This document shows, piece after piece, positions 14,869 through 22,062 of a stretch of DNA of 47,532 bases (position 1 is the stretch's first letter; each line of letters starts with the position of its first letter). The translations under genes and the position numbers were made by a program. This DNA comes from Defluviicoccus sp. (GTDB lineage: Bacteria > Pseudomonadota > Alphaproteobacteria > MPNO01). The notes beneath the pieces are model-generated. The model did no database searches. It saw only the letters and a list, made by a program, of their open reading frames with translations, and was not told the origin of the DNA. The stretch spans positions 1 to 47,532 of the forward strand of contig JAJEHI010000111.1 of assembly GCA_022823775.1 (NCBI GenBank), written 5' to 3'.

Positions 14869-16130
14869 CCGTCGGGTGCGGGGCGGACGGGCTCCGGTTC
14901 GCGCAGCGGCCCGCCGCCCAGCGTCAGCGACAACAGCACGATCGCCACGATCAGCAGGGCGCCTCCGCTCAGACCCAGCGACCAGTGGATGCCAATCAGG
15001 CTGCCGCCGAGACCGACGGTGATCCCGCTGAACGACCGCAGGCCGAGCGACGCCATGTTGTAGAGCCCGACCACCCGCCCCCGGATCGCCTCGGGCGCGT
15101 TGAGCTGCACCAGCGTCATGGCCATCGAGTTGTAGGAAAGATCGAGGAATCCCGCGACGAACAGCAGTCCGAGCGCCAGCGGGTAGCTCGTCGCCGACGC
15201 GAAGCCCACGATCATGCAGCACCAGAGGACTACCAGCACGAAAGCGGTCCGGGGGCGGGCGCTCAGCAGCCCCCGGCTCTCCAGGACGAACCCGGCCGTC
15301 AACGCCCCTGCCGCGGTCGCCGCGAGCAGGGCGCTGTAGTGCAGGCCGTCATCGTGCCCCAGATGGTGCGCGAATTCCGGCATCTGCGCCTGATGGGCGT
15401 TGCCGACGAGGAAGGAAGCGCAACCCGCCAGGACGATCATCGAGACGATGGTGCGGTCGGAAGCGATGTCGCGGAGGGTCGCGAGGATTTCGGCCAGGCC
15501 CGCGAACGCGCGTCCGGGAGGGCGCGGGCCGGAGCGGAACGCGGGCCCGTAGGGTGCCTTCCACAGCCACAGCGCCAGCGGCAGGTAGATCGGGACGTTA
15601 AGCAGGATGCCCCAGGCGGGACCGAGCACCAGCATCAGACCGCCACCGACGGCGGGGCCGAGCAGAATGCCGAGCGTGCGCCCCGACGCGATCATCCGGA
15701 CCGCGCTCTGCAGCTGGGCGGGGCCGACGATATCGTGGACCAGGAGCTGGGCCGCCGGCGCCCAGATCACGCCCGCGAAGCCGTGCAGAACCAGCAGCAC
15801 CGCCGCGTGCCACACCTCGAGGGAATCGGTCAGGAACAGGATGCCCCAGCCGGACGACACGATCATGAACAGGACCATGCCGAACTGGATGATCCGGCGC
15901 GGATCGAACCGGTCGGCGAGCGCCCCGGCATAGACCGAGAACAGCAGGAACGGCACCCAGTGGGAGAACACCGCGAAGCCGGCGAGCGCGGGCGATTCGA
16001 ACTTCTGGAAGATGATCCAGTAGCTGATCACGTGCTCGATATTGTCCGCCATCATGGCGAGCATCGCGTAACTCAGATAGGCGCGCCCGCCGGGATGGCG
16101 GAGCGCCGCGAAGGATTTTGATTCGGTCAC
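14859..16130 (-). CDS. MFS transporter (EntS/MFS_3-like)
   Basis: A 423-residue integral membrane carrier with about twelve hydrophobic segments. Characteristic stretches are YAGALADRFDPRRIIQFG (MFS motif A after helix 2), WAPAAQLLVHDIVGPAQLQSA, GRTLGILLGPAVGGGL and NAPEAIRGRVVGLYNMASLG, which resemble the enterobactin-exporter (EntS)/MFS_3 group, so drug or metabolite efflux is plausible. The GTG at 16130 is chosen because AAGGA lies 7 nt upstream; a GTG ten codons earlier lacks a ribosome site. It converges with and overlaps the PaaK-like gene by 10 bp. Substrate unknown. Confidence 0.82.
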   Translation of the reverse strand: MTESKSFAALRHPGGRAYLSYAMLAMMADNIEHVISYWIIFQKFESPALAGFAVFSHWVPFLLFSVYAGALADRFDPRRIIQFGMVLFMIVSSGWGILFLTDSLEVWHAAVLLVLHGFAGVIWAPAAQLLVHDIVGPAQLQSAVRMIASGRTLGILLGPAVGGGLMLVLGPAWGILLNVPIYLPLALWLWKAPYGPAFRSGPRPPGRAFAGLAEILATLRDIASDRTIVSMIVLAGCASFLVGNAHQAQMPEFAHHLGHDDGLHYSALLAATAAGALTAGFVLESRGLLSARPRTAFVLVVLWCCMIVGFASATSYPLALGLLFVAGFLDLSYNSMAMTLVQLNAPEAIRGRVVGLYNMASLGLRSFSGITVGLGGSLIGIHWSLGLSGGALLIVAIVLLSLTLGGGPLREPEPVRPAPDGQP

Positions 16131-16253
16131 GATTGATTCCTTGGTGTTCGACTGGAACACCGTCGACCTCGATTGTCGCGCGAACGGGCGACAACCCGGG
16201 CTGCCATGCCGCCCGTGGCGGCGATATGTCCTGCTCGGGTCAGGCTCTGCCGG

Positions 16254-17330
16254 CTATTCCGCGGCCAGCGAGCGTCTGTGAAAGTCTTCCAGTCCGAACA
16301 ACCGTTCGGCGTTATTCCAGGCTATTGCTTCATAAGCCTCGGCGGAGATCGAACTCAGCGTCTCGACCGATTCCGCGACGTTCATGTGGGCGTCGGGATG
16401 CGGGTAGTCGGTGCCGACAAGGAACTTGTCGACGCCGTACCTGTCGACCACGTGCTCGAGCAACGATTCGTCGAGCCCCACGGCATGGTGGAACATCTCG
16501 AAATACTCATGCGGCGGGCGCTTGTTCATGGGCCGCCCGCGTATGTCGAAGTTGTGGTAGGCGAGCGGCGATTCGAAGGTCTCGATCGTATCGCGCAGCC
16601 GATCCTCAAGGAACGGCAGGAAGCTCACCCCCGCCTCGGCGAAAAGCAGCTTAAGTCCGGGGAAACGATCGAGCAACCCGGAATAGATCAGGCAGACCAT
16701 CGCGTGCATGTAGTCGAACGGAAAGCCAAGGCAGTTGTGCAGCCGCCAGCGGTCGAAGCGCTCGTGCCCGATCTGTTTGGTGTCCGCATCGCCGTGAAAC
16801 GCCACCACCACGCCCAGCCGTTCCGCTTCCGCGAACAAATCCCACAGCGGCAACTCGTCGATCCGGCCGCCGTCGACATTGGGACAGACCACCGCGCAGC
16901 GCAGCTTGTGGGTGTCGACGCAGCGCCGCAACTCGGCGATCGCCTCGTCCGGATGCTGCATCGGAAGACAGAACGTCGATATCAGCCTGCCCCCGGAACG
17001 ATGCTCGGCGTCGGCCATGCCGTCGTTGTGGTTCCGCACGAGGTCGCGCGCCTCGCCCGGATCGGCGATTTCGTTGTAAACGCCGGAATGGTTGGGAAAC
17101 AGGAGCTGGCAGTCGATGCCCAGCCGGTCGACGTCCCGGAGCCGACGCTCGACGCTGCAGGTCTGCTCGACTGGGATCGAGTGGGCGACGCGCGGATGAT
17201 TGCGTCCGAGAAAACGCATCGTCGCTCCGGCCCCGTCGGCGACGATGCGCGGCCGCAGGTGGCGGTGCGGCCCCTCCATCGCGTCATAGGCGTCCTTGGG
17301 AAGAAAGTGGGAGTCCGCGTCGAACAGCAT
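16254..17330 (-). CDS. Amidohydrolase-2 family protein (ACMSD/gamma-resorcylate decarboxylase-like)
   Basis: A 358-residue TIM-barrel protein of the amidohydrolase_2 family, whose members are metal-dependent decarboxylases or hydrolases such as ACMSD. Features are the N-terminal FDADSHFLP (DxDSH in place of HxH), RDVDRLGIDCQLLFPN, VVAFHGDAD with its metal-ligand histidine, LLFAEAGVSFLPFLEDRL, and the C-terminal KFLVGTDYPHPD with the conserved aspartate. The ATG at 17330 has GAGG 5 nt upstream. It lies just downstream of the TRAP transporter genes on the same strand (67-bp gap), which suggests that the transported compound is its substrate or a relative. I cannot name the reaction. Confidence 0.83.
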   Translation of the reverse strand: MLFDADSHFLPKDAYDAMEGPHRHLRPRIVADGAGATMRFLGRNHPRVAHSIPVEQTCSVERRLRDVDRLGIDCQLLFPNHSGVYNEIADPGEARDLVRNHNDGMADAEHRSGGRLISTFCLPMQHPDEAIAELRRCVDTHKLRCAVVCPNVDGGRIDELPLWDLFAEAERLGVVVAFHGDADTKQIGHERFDRWRLHNCLGFPFDYMHAMVCLIYSGLLDRFPGLKLLFAEAGVSFLPFLEDRLRDTIETFESPLAYHNFDIRGRPMNKRPPHEYFEMFHHAVGLDESLLEHVVDRYGVDKFLVGTDYPHPDAHMNVAESVETLSSISAEAYEAIAWNNAERLFGLEDFHRRSLAAE

Positions 17331-17397
17331 GGGCGCCTCACGATTGCGCGAAAAGCATAACGGGACCGAAAGCGCTTTGCATGGTTTCCGGAACCGC

Positions 17398-18702
17398 TCA
17401 GCGGATCATCGTTTCCGGCAGGATCAGGGCGATATCGGGGAACGCGATCAGCAGGGCCGTACAGATCAGCATCGCCCCCCAGAAGGGGACGATGCCGCGG
17501 AATATCTCGCCCATCGGCACGCCCTCGGCGATGCCCTTGACCACGAAGACGTTGAGCCCCAGCGGCGGGCTGATCAGGCTCATCTCGAGGATCACCACCA
17601 GGAGCGCGCCGAACCAGATCGGATCGTAGCCCAGATCCTTGATCAGCGGGAACACGATCGGCAGCGTCAGCACCATCATCGCCAGCCCTTCGAGGAAGGT
17701 GCCGAGGACGATGTAGCCGATCACGATGACGATCAGCACCACCACCGGCGCCAGGTCGAGGCCCGGCATCGCGGCGGCGAGCTTGGCGGGTATCTGGGTG
17801 ACGGCGAGAAACGGGTTGAACAGGAAGGCGCCGATCACGATCAGGTAGACGAAGGCGAATGTCTTGACCGTCTCCAGGATGCAGAATCTGAGCACGCCGA
17901 GGGTCAGCTTGCCGCGGACGAGGGTGAGAACGAAGGTGAGGAACGCTCCGACGGCGGCTGCCTCCACCGGCGTGAAGACGCCGAGATAAATCCCGCCGAG
18001 AACCGCGAACACGATGCCGATCAGCGAGAACGACCGGCCCACCATGCGCACGCGTTCCCGCCACGGCAGACGCTCCGCCTTCGGCCCGATCTCCGGGTTG
18101 AGACGGGTCAGGATGGCGATCGTCAGCATGAAGAGACCGGTCAGCAGGATGCCGGGCAGCACGCCGGCCAGGAAGAGCTGGCCGATCGATTCCTCGGTCA
18201 GGAGCGCGTAGATGATGAACCCGGTCGAGGGCGGGATCAGGATGCCGAGCGTGCCGCCCGCCGCGACGCAGCCGGTGGCGAGGCGCGGATGGTAGTCGTG
18301 ACGCTTCATTTCCGGCAGCGCGACCCGTCCCATCGTGACGGCCGAGGCCAGGCTCGATCCGGAGACCGCCGCGAACCCGGCGCATCCGACCACGGTGGCC
18401 GAGGCGAGCCCGCCCGGCCAGTGCCCGACGAGGCTGCGCGCCATGTCGTAGAGATCCCGGCTCATCCCGGACACCATCGCGAAGTTTCCCATCAGGACGA
18501 ACAGCGCGATGATGCTGAGGTCGTAATTGTAGGCGATTTCGAACGGAACGCTGCCGAGCAGGGCCAGCGTCGGGCCGAGCCCGCTCAGCGCCCAATAGCC
18601 GAGCGCCCCGGCGATCGACAGGGCGATGCCGATCGGCATGCGCAGGAAGATCAGCAGGAACAGCCCCGCGAGACCCAGAATGCCGACCAGCGTCGGGCTC
18701 AC
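17398..18702 (-). CDS. dctM: TRAP transporter large permease (DctM-like)
   Basis: A 434-residue inner-membrane protein with about twelve hydrophobic segments and DctM hallmarks: FLRMPIGIALSIAGALGYW, GFAAVSGSSLASAVTMGRVALPEM, GTLGILIPPSTGFIIYALLT, GVFTPVEAAAVGAF and SLISPPLGLNVFVVKGIA. With DctQ and DctP it forms a sodium- or proton-driven importer of organic acids. The GTG start at 18702 overlaps the DctQ stop (GTGA); the longer open frame upstream is inside dctQ. The gene ends 67 bp before the amidohydrolase. Confidence 0.93.
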   Translation of the reverse strand: MSPTLVGILGLAGLFLLIFLRMPIGIALSIAGALGYWALSGLGPTLALLGSVPFEIAYNYDLSIIALFVLMGNFAMVSGMSRDLYDMARSLVGHWPGGLASATVVGCAGFAAVSGSSLASAVTMGRVALPEMKRHDYHPRLATGCVAAGGTLGILIPPSTGFIIYALLTEESIGQLFLAGVLPGILLTGLFMLTIAILTRLNPEIGPKAERLPWRERVRMVGRSFSLIGIVFAVLGGIYLGVFTPVEAAAVGAFLTFVLTLVRGKLTLGVLRFCILETVKTFAFVYLIVIGAFLFNPFLAVTQIPAKLAAAMPGLDLAPVVVLIVIVIGYIVLGTFLEGLAMMVLTLPIVFPLIKDLGYDPIWFGALLVVILEMSLISPPLGLNVFVVKGIAEGVPMGEIFRGIVPFWGAMLICTALLIAFPDIALILPETMIR

Positions 18703-19202
18703 GCCGCTTCGTCGCTTTCCGGCGCCGGCACGAAGAGCCTGAGCGCAAGCACGAGCGCCATCAGCCCGGCTCCGAAGGCCACCACCCAGTACAAGGGAAA
18801 GAACGGGATCGCCAGCAGCTGCGAAGTCTCGTCGAACTCGCGAACGTCGACCGACTGGACCACCGCGCGCCACGCGATCAGGACGAACAGCGCGCAGCCG
18901 GCCAGGCCGATCAGGCGGTCGAGCACAAGCTGCGTGCTCCTGCCGAGCCGGTTGTAAAGCAGCTCGATAACCACATGCGCCCCGTGCCAAGCGCAGTAGG
19001 CGAAGCTCAGGAACGTCATGATCAGCACCGCGAAATGGGTGAGATCGAAGACGCCGGTGAGCGGTGCGTTGAAGAAATAGCGGCCGACCACGTCCACCGT
19101 GGTCAGGATCATGAGAAGGAAGAGCACGGCCCCGGCGATATACGCCGAGGCCGTGACCAGTATGCGGACGGCCCGGGAGACCGGACCCTCGCGAAAGTCC
19201 AT
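18699..19202 (-). CDS. dctQ: TRAP transporter small permease (DctQ-like)
   Basis: A 167-residue membrane protein with four hydrophobic segments. The DctQ pattern is clear: VDVVGRYFFNAPLTGVFDLT after the first membrane segment and SFAYCAWHGAHVVIELLYNRL in the second pair. The ATG at 19202 shares a base with the DctP stop (TGATG); a TTG one codon upstream is possible. It couples DctP to DctM. Confidence 0.9.
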   Translation of the reverse strand: MDFREGPVSRAVRILVTASAYIAGAVLFLLMILTTVDVVGRYFFNAPLTGVFDLTHFAVLIMTFLSFAYCAWHGAHVVIELLYNRLGRSTQLVLDRLIGLAGCALFVLIAWRAVVQSVDVREFDETSQLLAIPFFPLYWVVAFGAGLMALVLALRLFVPAPESDEAA

Positions 19203-20239
19203 CAACCCTTGGCCAGATAGTCGGCGAGCATGTTCTGGTAGTTCGGGTCCGATTTCTCGTAGCGCTTGACCCAGTCACCGACGATGGTCTTGAAGCGCGC
19301 GGCCCACGCCGCCTTCTCGGCCGCGCTCAACTCGGTGATGTCGGTGTCGTCCCGGGTACGCACAGTCTTGATGCCGGCCGCGCGCGCCGCCTCGTAAAGC
19401 TTGGCGCCCTTGAGGCTGAGCGGCAGCCCGCGCTGGGCGTCGACGGCCTTTCTCTGGTCGGCGGACAGGCCGGCATAGGTCTTCTTGTTCATCACCATCA
19501 TCTGCGGCGAATAGCCCATCGGCAGGTCGACGATGAAGTTCTTGACCACCTCGGCCAGCTTGAAGCTGTTCACGGTCGAGATGCCCACCAGCGCGCCGTC
19601 GACCACGCCCTTCTCGATGGCGCTGTAGGTCTGCGGCATCGGCATGCCCACGGGGATCGCGCCGAGACCCTTGATGATCGCCGCCTGGTCGCGCGACGGC
19701 GTCCTGAGCTTCAAGCCCTTGAGGTCGTCGGGGGTGCGGACGACCTTGTTGGTCATCAGCACCGGCACGTCGGTGGTCCACAGCCCGAGAACCTCGACGC
19801 GCGCGTACTCGGACGAGAGGTGCTTGTCGAAGATCTTCCACATGGCCGTGGTCGCCTCGGTGGGCGAGCCCCATTGCAGCGGGATTTCCACCACCATGGT
19901 CTTGGGGAACACCGTCGAGGTGTAGCCCTGCAGCCCGAACTCGATGTCGGCGATGCCGTTGACCACCCGCTTGAAGGCGCCGGGCGGCTTGCCGCCGATC
20001 TGGCCGCCGGGGAAGCCGACGACGTTGAGGCCGACATCGGCCGCCTTGATGTCCTTGCCCCACGGCACCATCAGCTTTGCCCAGACATGGTGCTTGGGGC
20101 TGGTGAAGAACGCCATCTTCAGATCCCGCGCCTCTGCCTGCGAGACCCAGCTCGCGCCGGCGAGAACGGCCCCGGCCACGCCCAGCGCGGTCAGCCCTCT
20201 CAACGCCGAACGCAACGAAACCCTCTTGTATCCGTGCAT
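19202..20239 (-). CDS. dctP: TRAP transporter periplasmic solute-binding protein (DctP-like)
   Basis: A 345-residue secreted binding protein. A signal peptide (MHGYKRVSLRSALRG.., cleavage near the QAEA-RDL junction at residue 38) precedes DctP landmarks: FFTSPKHHVWAKLMVPWG, VGFPGGQIGGKPPGAFKRV, NGIADIEFGLQGYT, DDLKGLKLRTPSRDQ with the arginine (179) that usually clamps the ligand carboxylate, and AIEKGVVDGALVG. The ATG at 20239 has an AAGGGACTGGGG leader; longer frames upstream lack a signal peptide. A promoter candidate lies at 20299-20329. First gene of the dctPQM-amidohydrolase unit. The ligand is probably a carboxylate. Confidence 0.9.
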   Translation of the reverse strand: MHGYKRVSLRSALRGLTALGVAGAVLAGASWVSQAEARDLKMAFFTSPKHHVWAKLMVPWGKDIKAADVGLNVVGFPGGQIGGKPPGAFKRVVNGIADIEFGLQGYTSTVFPKTMVVEIPLQWGSPTEATTAMWKIFDKHLSSEYARVEVLGLWTTDVPVLMTNKVVRTPDDLKGLKLRTPSRDQAAIIKGLGAIPVGMPMPQTYSAIEKGVVDGALVGISTVNSFKLAEVVKNFIVDLPMGYSPQMMVMNKKTYAGLSADQRKAVDAQRGLPLSLKGAKLYEAARAAGIKTVRTRDDTDITELSAAEKAAWAARFKTIVGDWVKRYEKSDPNYQNMLADYLAKG

Positions 20240-20298
20240 CCCCAGTCCCTTCCTGCAAGAAGCCTCGTCGCCCTTCGACAGGCGACGCAGGCGAGTCA

Positions 20299-20329
20299 AT
20301 TCTACGGGCGGAGACCGTCCGGGTGTCAA
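20299..20329 (-). promoter_or_regulatory. Candidate promoter of the dctPQM operon
   Basis: Reverse strand: perfect -35 TTGACA (20329-20324) and -10 TAGAAT (20304-20299) with a rather long 19-nt spacer. It sits 60 bp before the dctP start. Confidence 0.45.
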
Positions 20330-20361
20330 GTGCGGCCCCGGCGCGGTAGTGCCCCGCTTTG

Positions 20362-20397
20362 AAAAGGAGAGAAAGGGGGCGGACCGAAGTCCGCCCC
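20362..20397 (-). terminator. Intrinsic terminator with TTCG tetraloop
   Basis: Perfect 9-bp stem GGGGCGGAC (20397-20389 read on the minus strand) / GTCCGCCCC (20384-20376) closed by TTCG, followed on the minus strand by the pyrimidine/T-rich tail CTTTCTCTCCTTTTC. This is a convincing terminator for minus-strand transcripts coming from the toxin-antitoxin genes or the small ORF upstream. It lies inside the open frame that starts at 20516. Confidence 0.7.
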
Positions 20398-20516
20398 GCC
20401 GGTTGGCACTTCTTGCCGGTTTTCTCCGGCGTCGAACGAACATGCGGCTTCACGCGCACATTCTTCGGACCAAGCCTCCCGCCCGTCCGCGTCGGTCGGC
20501 ACTTGTAGGTAGCCAT
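20376..20516 (-). other. Possible small basic ORF running into the terminator without a stop codon
   Basis: From the ATG at 20516 (AAAGGA site about 8 nt upstream) the frame reads MATYKCRPTRTGGRLGPKNV, then RVKPHVRSTPEKTGKKC, and passes through the terminator stem at 20397-20376 with no stop codon. Past that point the frame stays open only as an out-of-frame shadow of dctP. If real, the transcript would end before a stop, giving a basic peptide of roughly 45-52 residues from a non-stop mRNA. I do not recognise the family. It may instead be chance, or a gene whose stop was lost. Confidence 0.25.
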
Positions 20517-20633
20517 GACGCTTTCCTTTCTGGCCAGACCGTGCGCCAGAAGGGCTTGCCATTCGTAAGGGGAAAAGAAAAATGTATCCTCTCGCGCGCG
20601 GGCCTAGAAACCTTCTTGCGCGGGGTAGCGACG

Positions 20634-20660
20634 CGCCGACTGGCTAGCCTCCGGTCGGCG
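20634..20660. repeat. Inverted repeat downstream of the HTH gene
   Basis: CGCCGACTGG (20634-20643) pairs with CCGGTCGGCG (20651-20660) at 9 of 10 positions around a 7-nt loop, 10 bp after the HTH gene stop. No T-run follows on the minus strand, so it is at most a weak terminator or an mRNA-end-stabilising hairpin. Confidence 0.4.
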
Positions 20661-20669
20661 TTCGCGTTT

Positions 20670-21161
20670 CTAAGCAGCTTCGAGTTCCCATTGCGTTTGT
20701 GCTGGGGTCCGCCGGGTTGACTTCCTTTTCTGCCTGATCTTCTTGAGTTTGAAGGTCATGTCTTGCCGATGATCGATCTCGTCTTCGAGATCGGCAATCC
20801 GTTTCAACCGGTCGCGAACGCTCGACACCTTATCCATGTACATGAGACGTATCAGGCTGTCAGCCGCTCTTGGCAGGGGTGATTTGCCTGTCTCCCACCG
20901 GTGTACGGTTTGCTCTTTCACATCGAAGAGATCCGCCAGCAATGCCTGAGACATGAGCATTTCTCGACGGAGAAACCGAAACTCCTTCCCGCTCAATTCC
21001 TTCTTATCTCGGCAAAGGTGCTCGCTGATCACGTTGTGGAGCGTGTCGATGTCCTTGATCGCGATGCTGGTACCGCGAGCAGTCTCGAACCGCTCGAAAC
21101 CATTCACCAAGTAAACATCGTCCAATCCACACTCCAAGTAGTGGTATCTCTCATCATTCAT
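20670..21161 (-). CDS. HTH antitoxin-like regulator (MqsA/XRE type)
   Basis: A 163-residue protein. The N-terminal part (ERYHYLECGLDDVYLVNGFE) matches the pattern of MqsA/YgiT-like antitoxins but has no CxxC zinc ligands, and a helix-turn-helix follows at about 64-97 (LRREMLMSQALLADLFDVKEQTVHRWETG split over that range). A basic tail (KLKKIRQKRKSTRR) ends it. The start ATG at 21161 is preceded by a very strong GGAGGGAGG site. It lies 13 bp downstream of the DUF4258 gene, the usual toxin-then-antitoxin order for these pairs. It probably represses the shared promoter through the palindrome at 21518-21536. Codon use is less GC-rich than the neighbourhood, a sign of transfer. Confidence 0.75.
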   Translation of the reverse strand: MNDERYHYLECGLDDVYLVNGFERFETARGTSIAIKDIDTLHNVISEHLCRDKKELSGKEFRFLRREMLMSQALLADLFDVKEQTVHRWETGKSPLPRAADSLIRLMYMDKVSSVRDRLKRIADLEDEIDHRQDMTFKLKKIRQKRKSTRRTPAQTQWELEAA

Positions 21162-21174
21162 GTCCCTCCCTCCG

Positions 21175-21516
21175 TTAAGACGCCAATGTCCAGGTAGTAA
21201 TGCATTCGATGTGGTCGACGTATACGGCCACGACGACTTCGACCCGTCTCCCTGCAACCCTGCGTCGCATCTTGAGCCGCCAGTCACCGTTTTCATCCAA
21301 CTGAGGAGACCCGAACGGTCGCCCCTTACGCAAAACCTCCAAAACTGAACGCATGTCGATTCCCCGCTGGACCATGCGCCTCTGGAAATGGGGTGAGTCC
21401 ATCAAGACATTCTCGCTCTCCGCCGCGGCGAGTGCCCGCACTTGCCCAGCCAGATCCGAGGCTGACGGGGAGGTCTGCCTCTGTTGCGGAAACGGGGTGA
21501 CCGATGAGCGCGCCAC
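21175..21516 (-). CDS. DUF4258 protein, putative toxin of a toxin-antitoxin pair
   Basis: A 113-residue protein. The segment HFQRRMVQRGIDMRSVLEVL followed by GRPFGSPQLDENGDWRLKMRRRVAGRR and VEVVVAVYVDHIECITTW (these are separate stretches) fits the DUF4258 fold, a RelE/BrnT-like small domain. It precedes an HTH antitoxin-like gene by 13 bp. The start is uncertain: the GTG at 21516 is only a few bases downstream of the predicted transcription start, so translation would be nearly leaderless; an internal ATG at 21402 is the alternative. Toxicity is inferred from family and context, not shown. Confidence 0.68.
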   Translation of the reverse strand: MARSSVTPFPQQRQTSPSASDLAGQVRALAAAESENVLMDSPHFQRRMVQRGIDMRSVLEVLRKGRPFGSPQLDENGDWRLKMRRRVAGRRVEVVVAVYVDHIECITTWTLAS

Positions 21517-21517
21517 A

Positions 21518-21552
21518 ACCTACCAATATGATAGGTCGCTACTGGTGGTCAA
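21518..21552 (-). promoter_or_regulatory. Promoter with palindromic operator for the DUF4258/HTH pair
   Basis: Minus strand: -35 TTGACC (21552-21547), 16-nt spacer, -10 CATATT (21530-21525). The -10 is embedded in the palindrome ACCTATCATATTGGTAGGT (21536-21518), an obvious site for autorepression by the HTH protein. The predicted start of transcription falls at about 21518, right beside the GTG at 21516. Confidence 0.6.
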
Positions 21553-21614
21553 GATTAAGGAGGAGCAAAAAGAACAAAATGATCCAAATGCTTGACTGAG
21601 GTGATCGTTCCAGT

Positions 21615-21979
21615 GCCACGGCAATCGAGTGCATCGGAGCCGGAAGGTGGCATTCGAGGGTAAGCCGGTTCGAAAGGACGTTTCGACCGGCCATGTCGAG
21701 CGGCACATTCAGACGATGCAGATGGGAACTCGCCGCCTCACGCGGCTGACTAATGCGTTCTCAAAGAAGGCCGGGAACCCCCTTCACATGCTGTCGCTCT
21801 ACTTCATCCGCTGCAATTTCTGCGGCCAGCACAGGAGCTTGCATGGCAGCAGCCCGGCGATGGCCGCGGGCGTCTCCAAGGCGCTGCATGACATGGAACG
21901 GATCGTCGGTCTGATCGACGCACGGGCGCCGAAGCCGCGCCGGCCCAAGTCCTACCGCAAACGACAGATATCAAACTGA
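21615..21979 (+). pseudogene. Transposase remnant (IS1-like DDE family, C-terminal part)
   Basis: The frame reading TGHVERHIQTMQMGTRRLTR, then LTNAFSKKAGNPLHMLSLYF and PAMAAGVSKALHDMERIVGL is the C-terminal third of a transposase in which the TRLTNAFSKK and TPAMAAG blocks are diagnostic; I recall this type being classed as IS1-like. An upstream piece (AIECIGA at about 21620-21640) is in a different frame, so a frameshift is present, and the N-terminal two thirds is missing. It lies next to the toxin-antitoxin pair and marks this patch as a mobile-element scar. Confidence 0.72.
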
Positions 21980-22062
21980 GACACTATCCCCGGCGCGGGG
22001 ACCTGTCGCCGACCGATCGTTTCCGCCATCATCGGGGGAACGACCCTGTCGGAGACCGTGCC

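Noticed and set aside
19275..20516. 413-residue open frame on the minus strand through dctP
   Set aside because: It is out of frame with the well-supported dctP gene; only its first 45-50 codons, upstream of dctP and its terminator, deserve attention.
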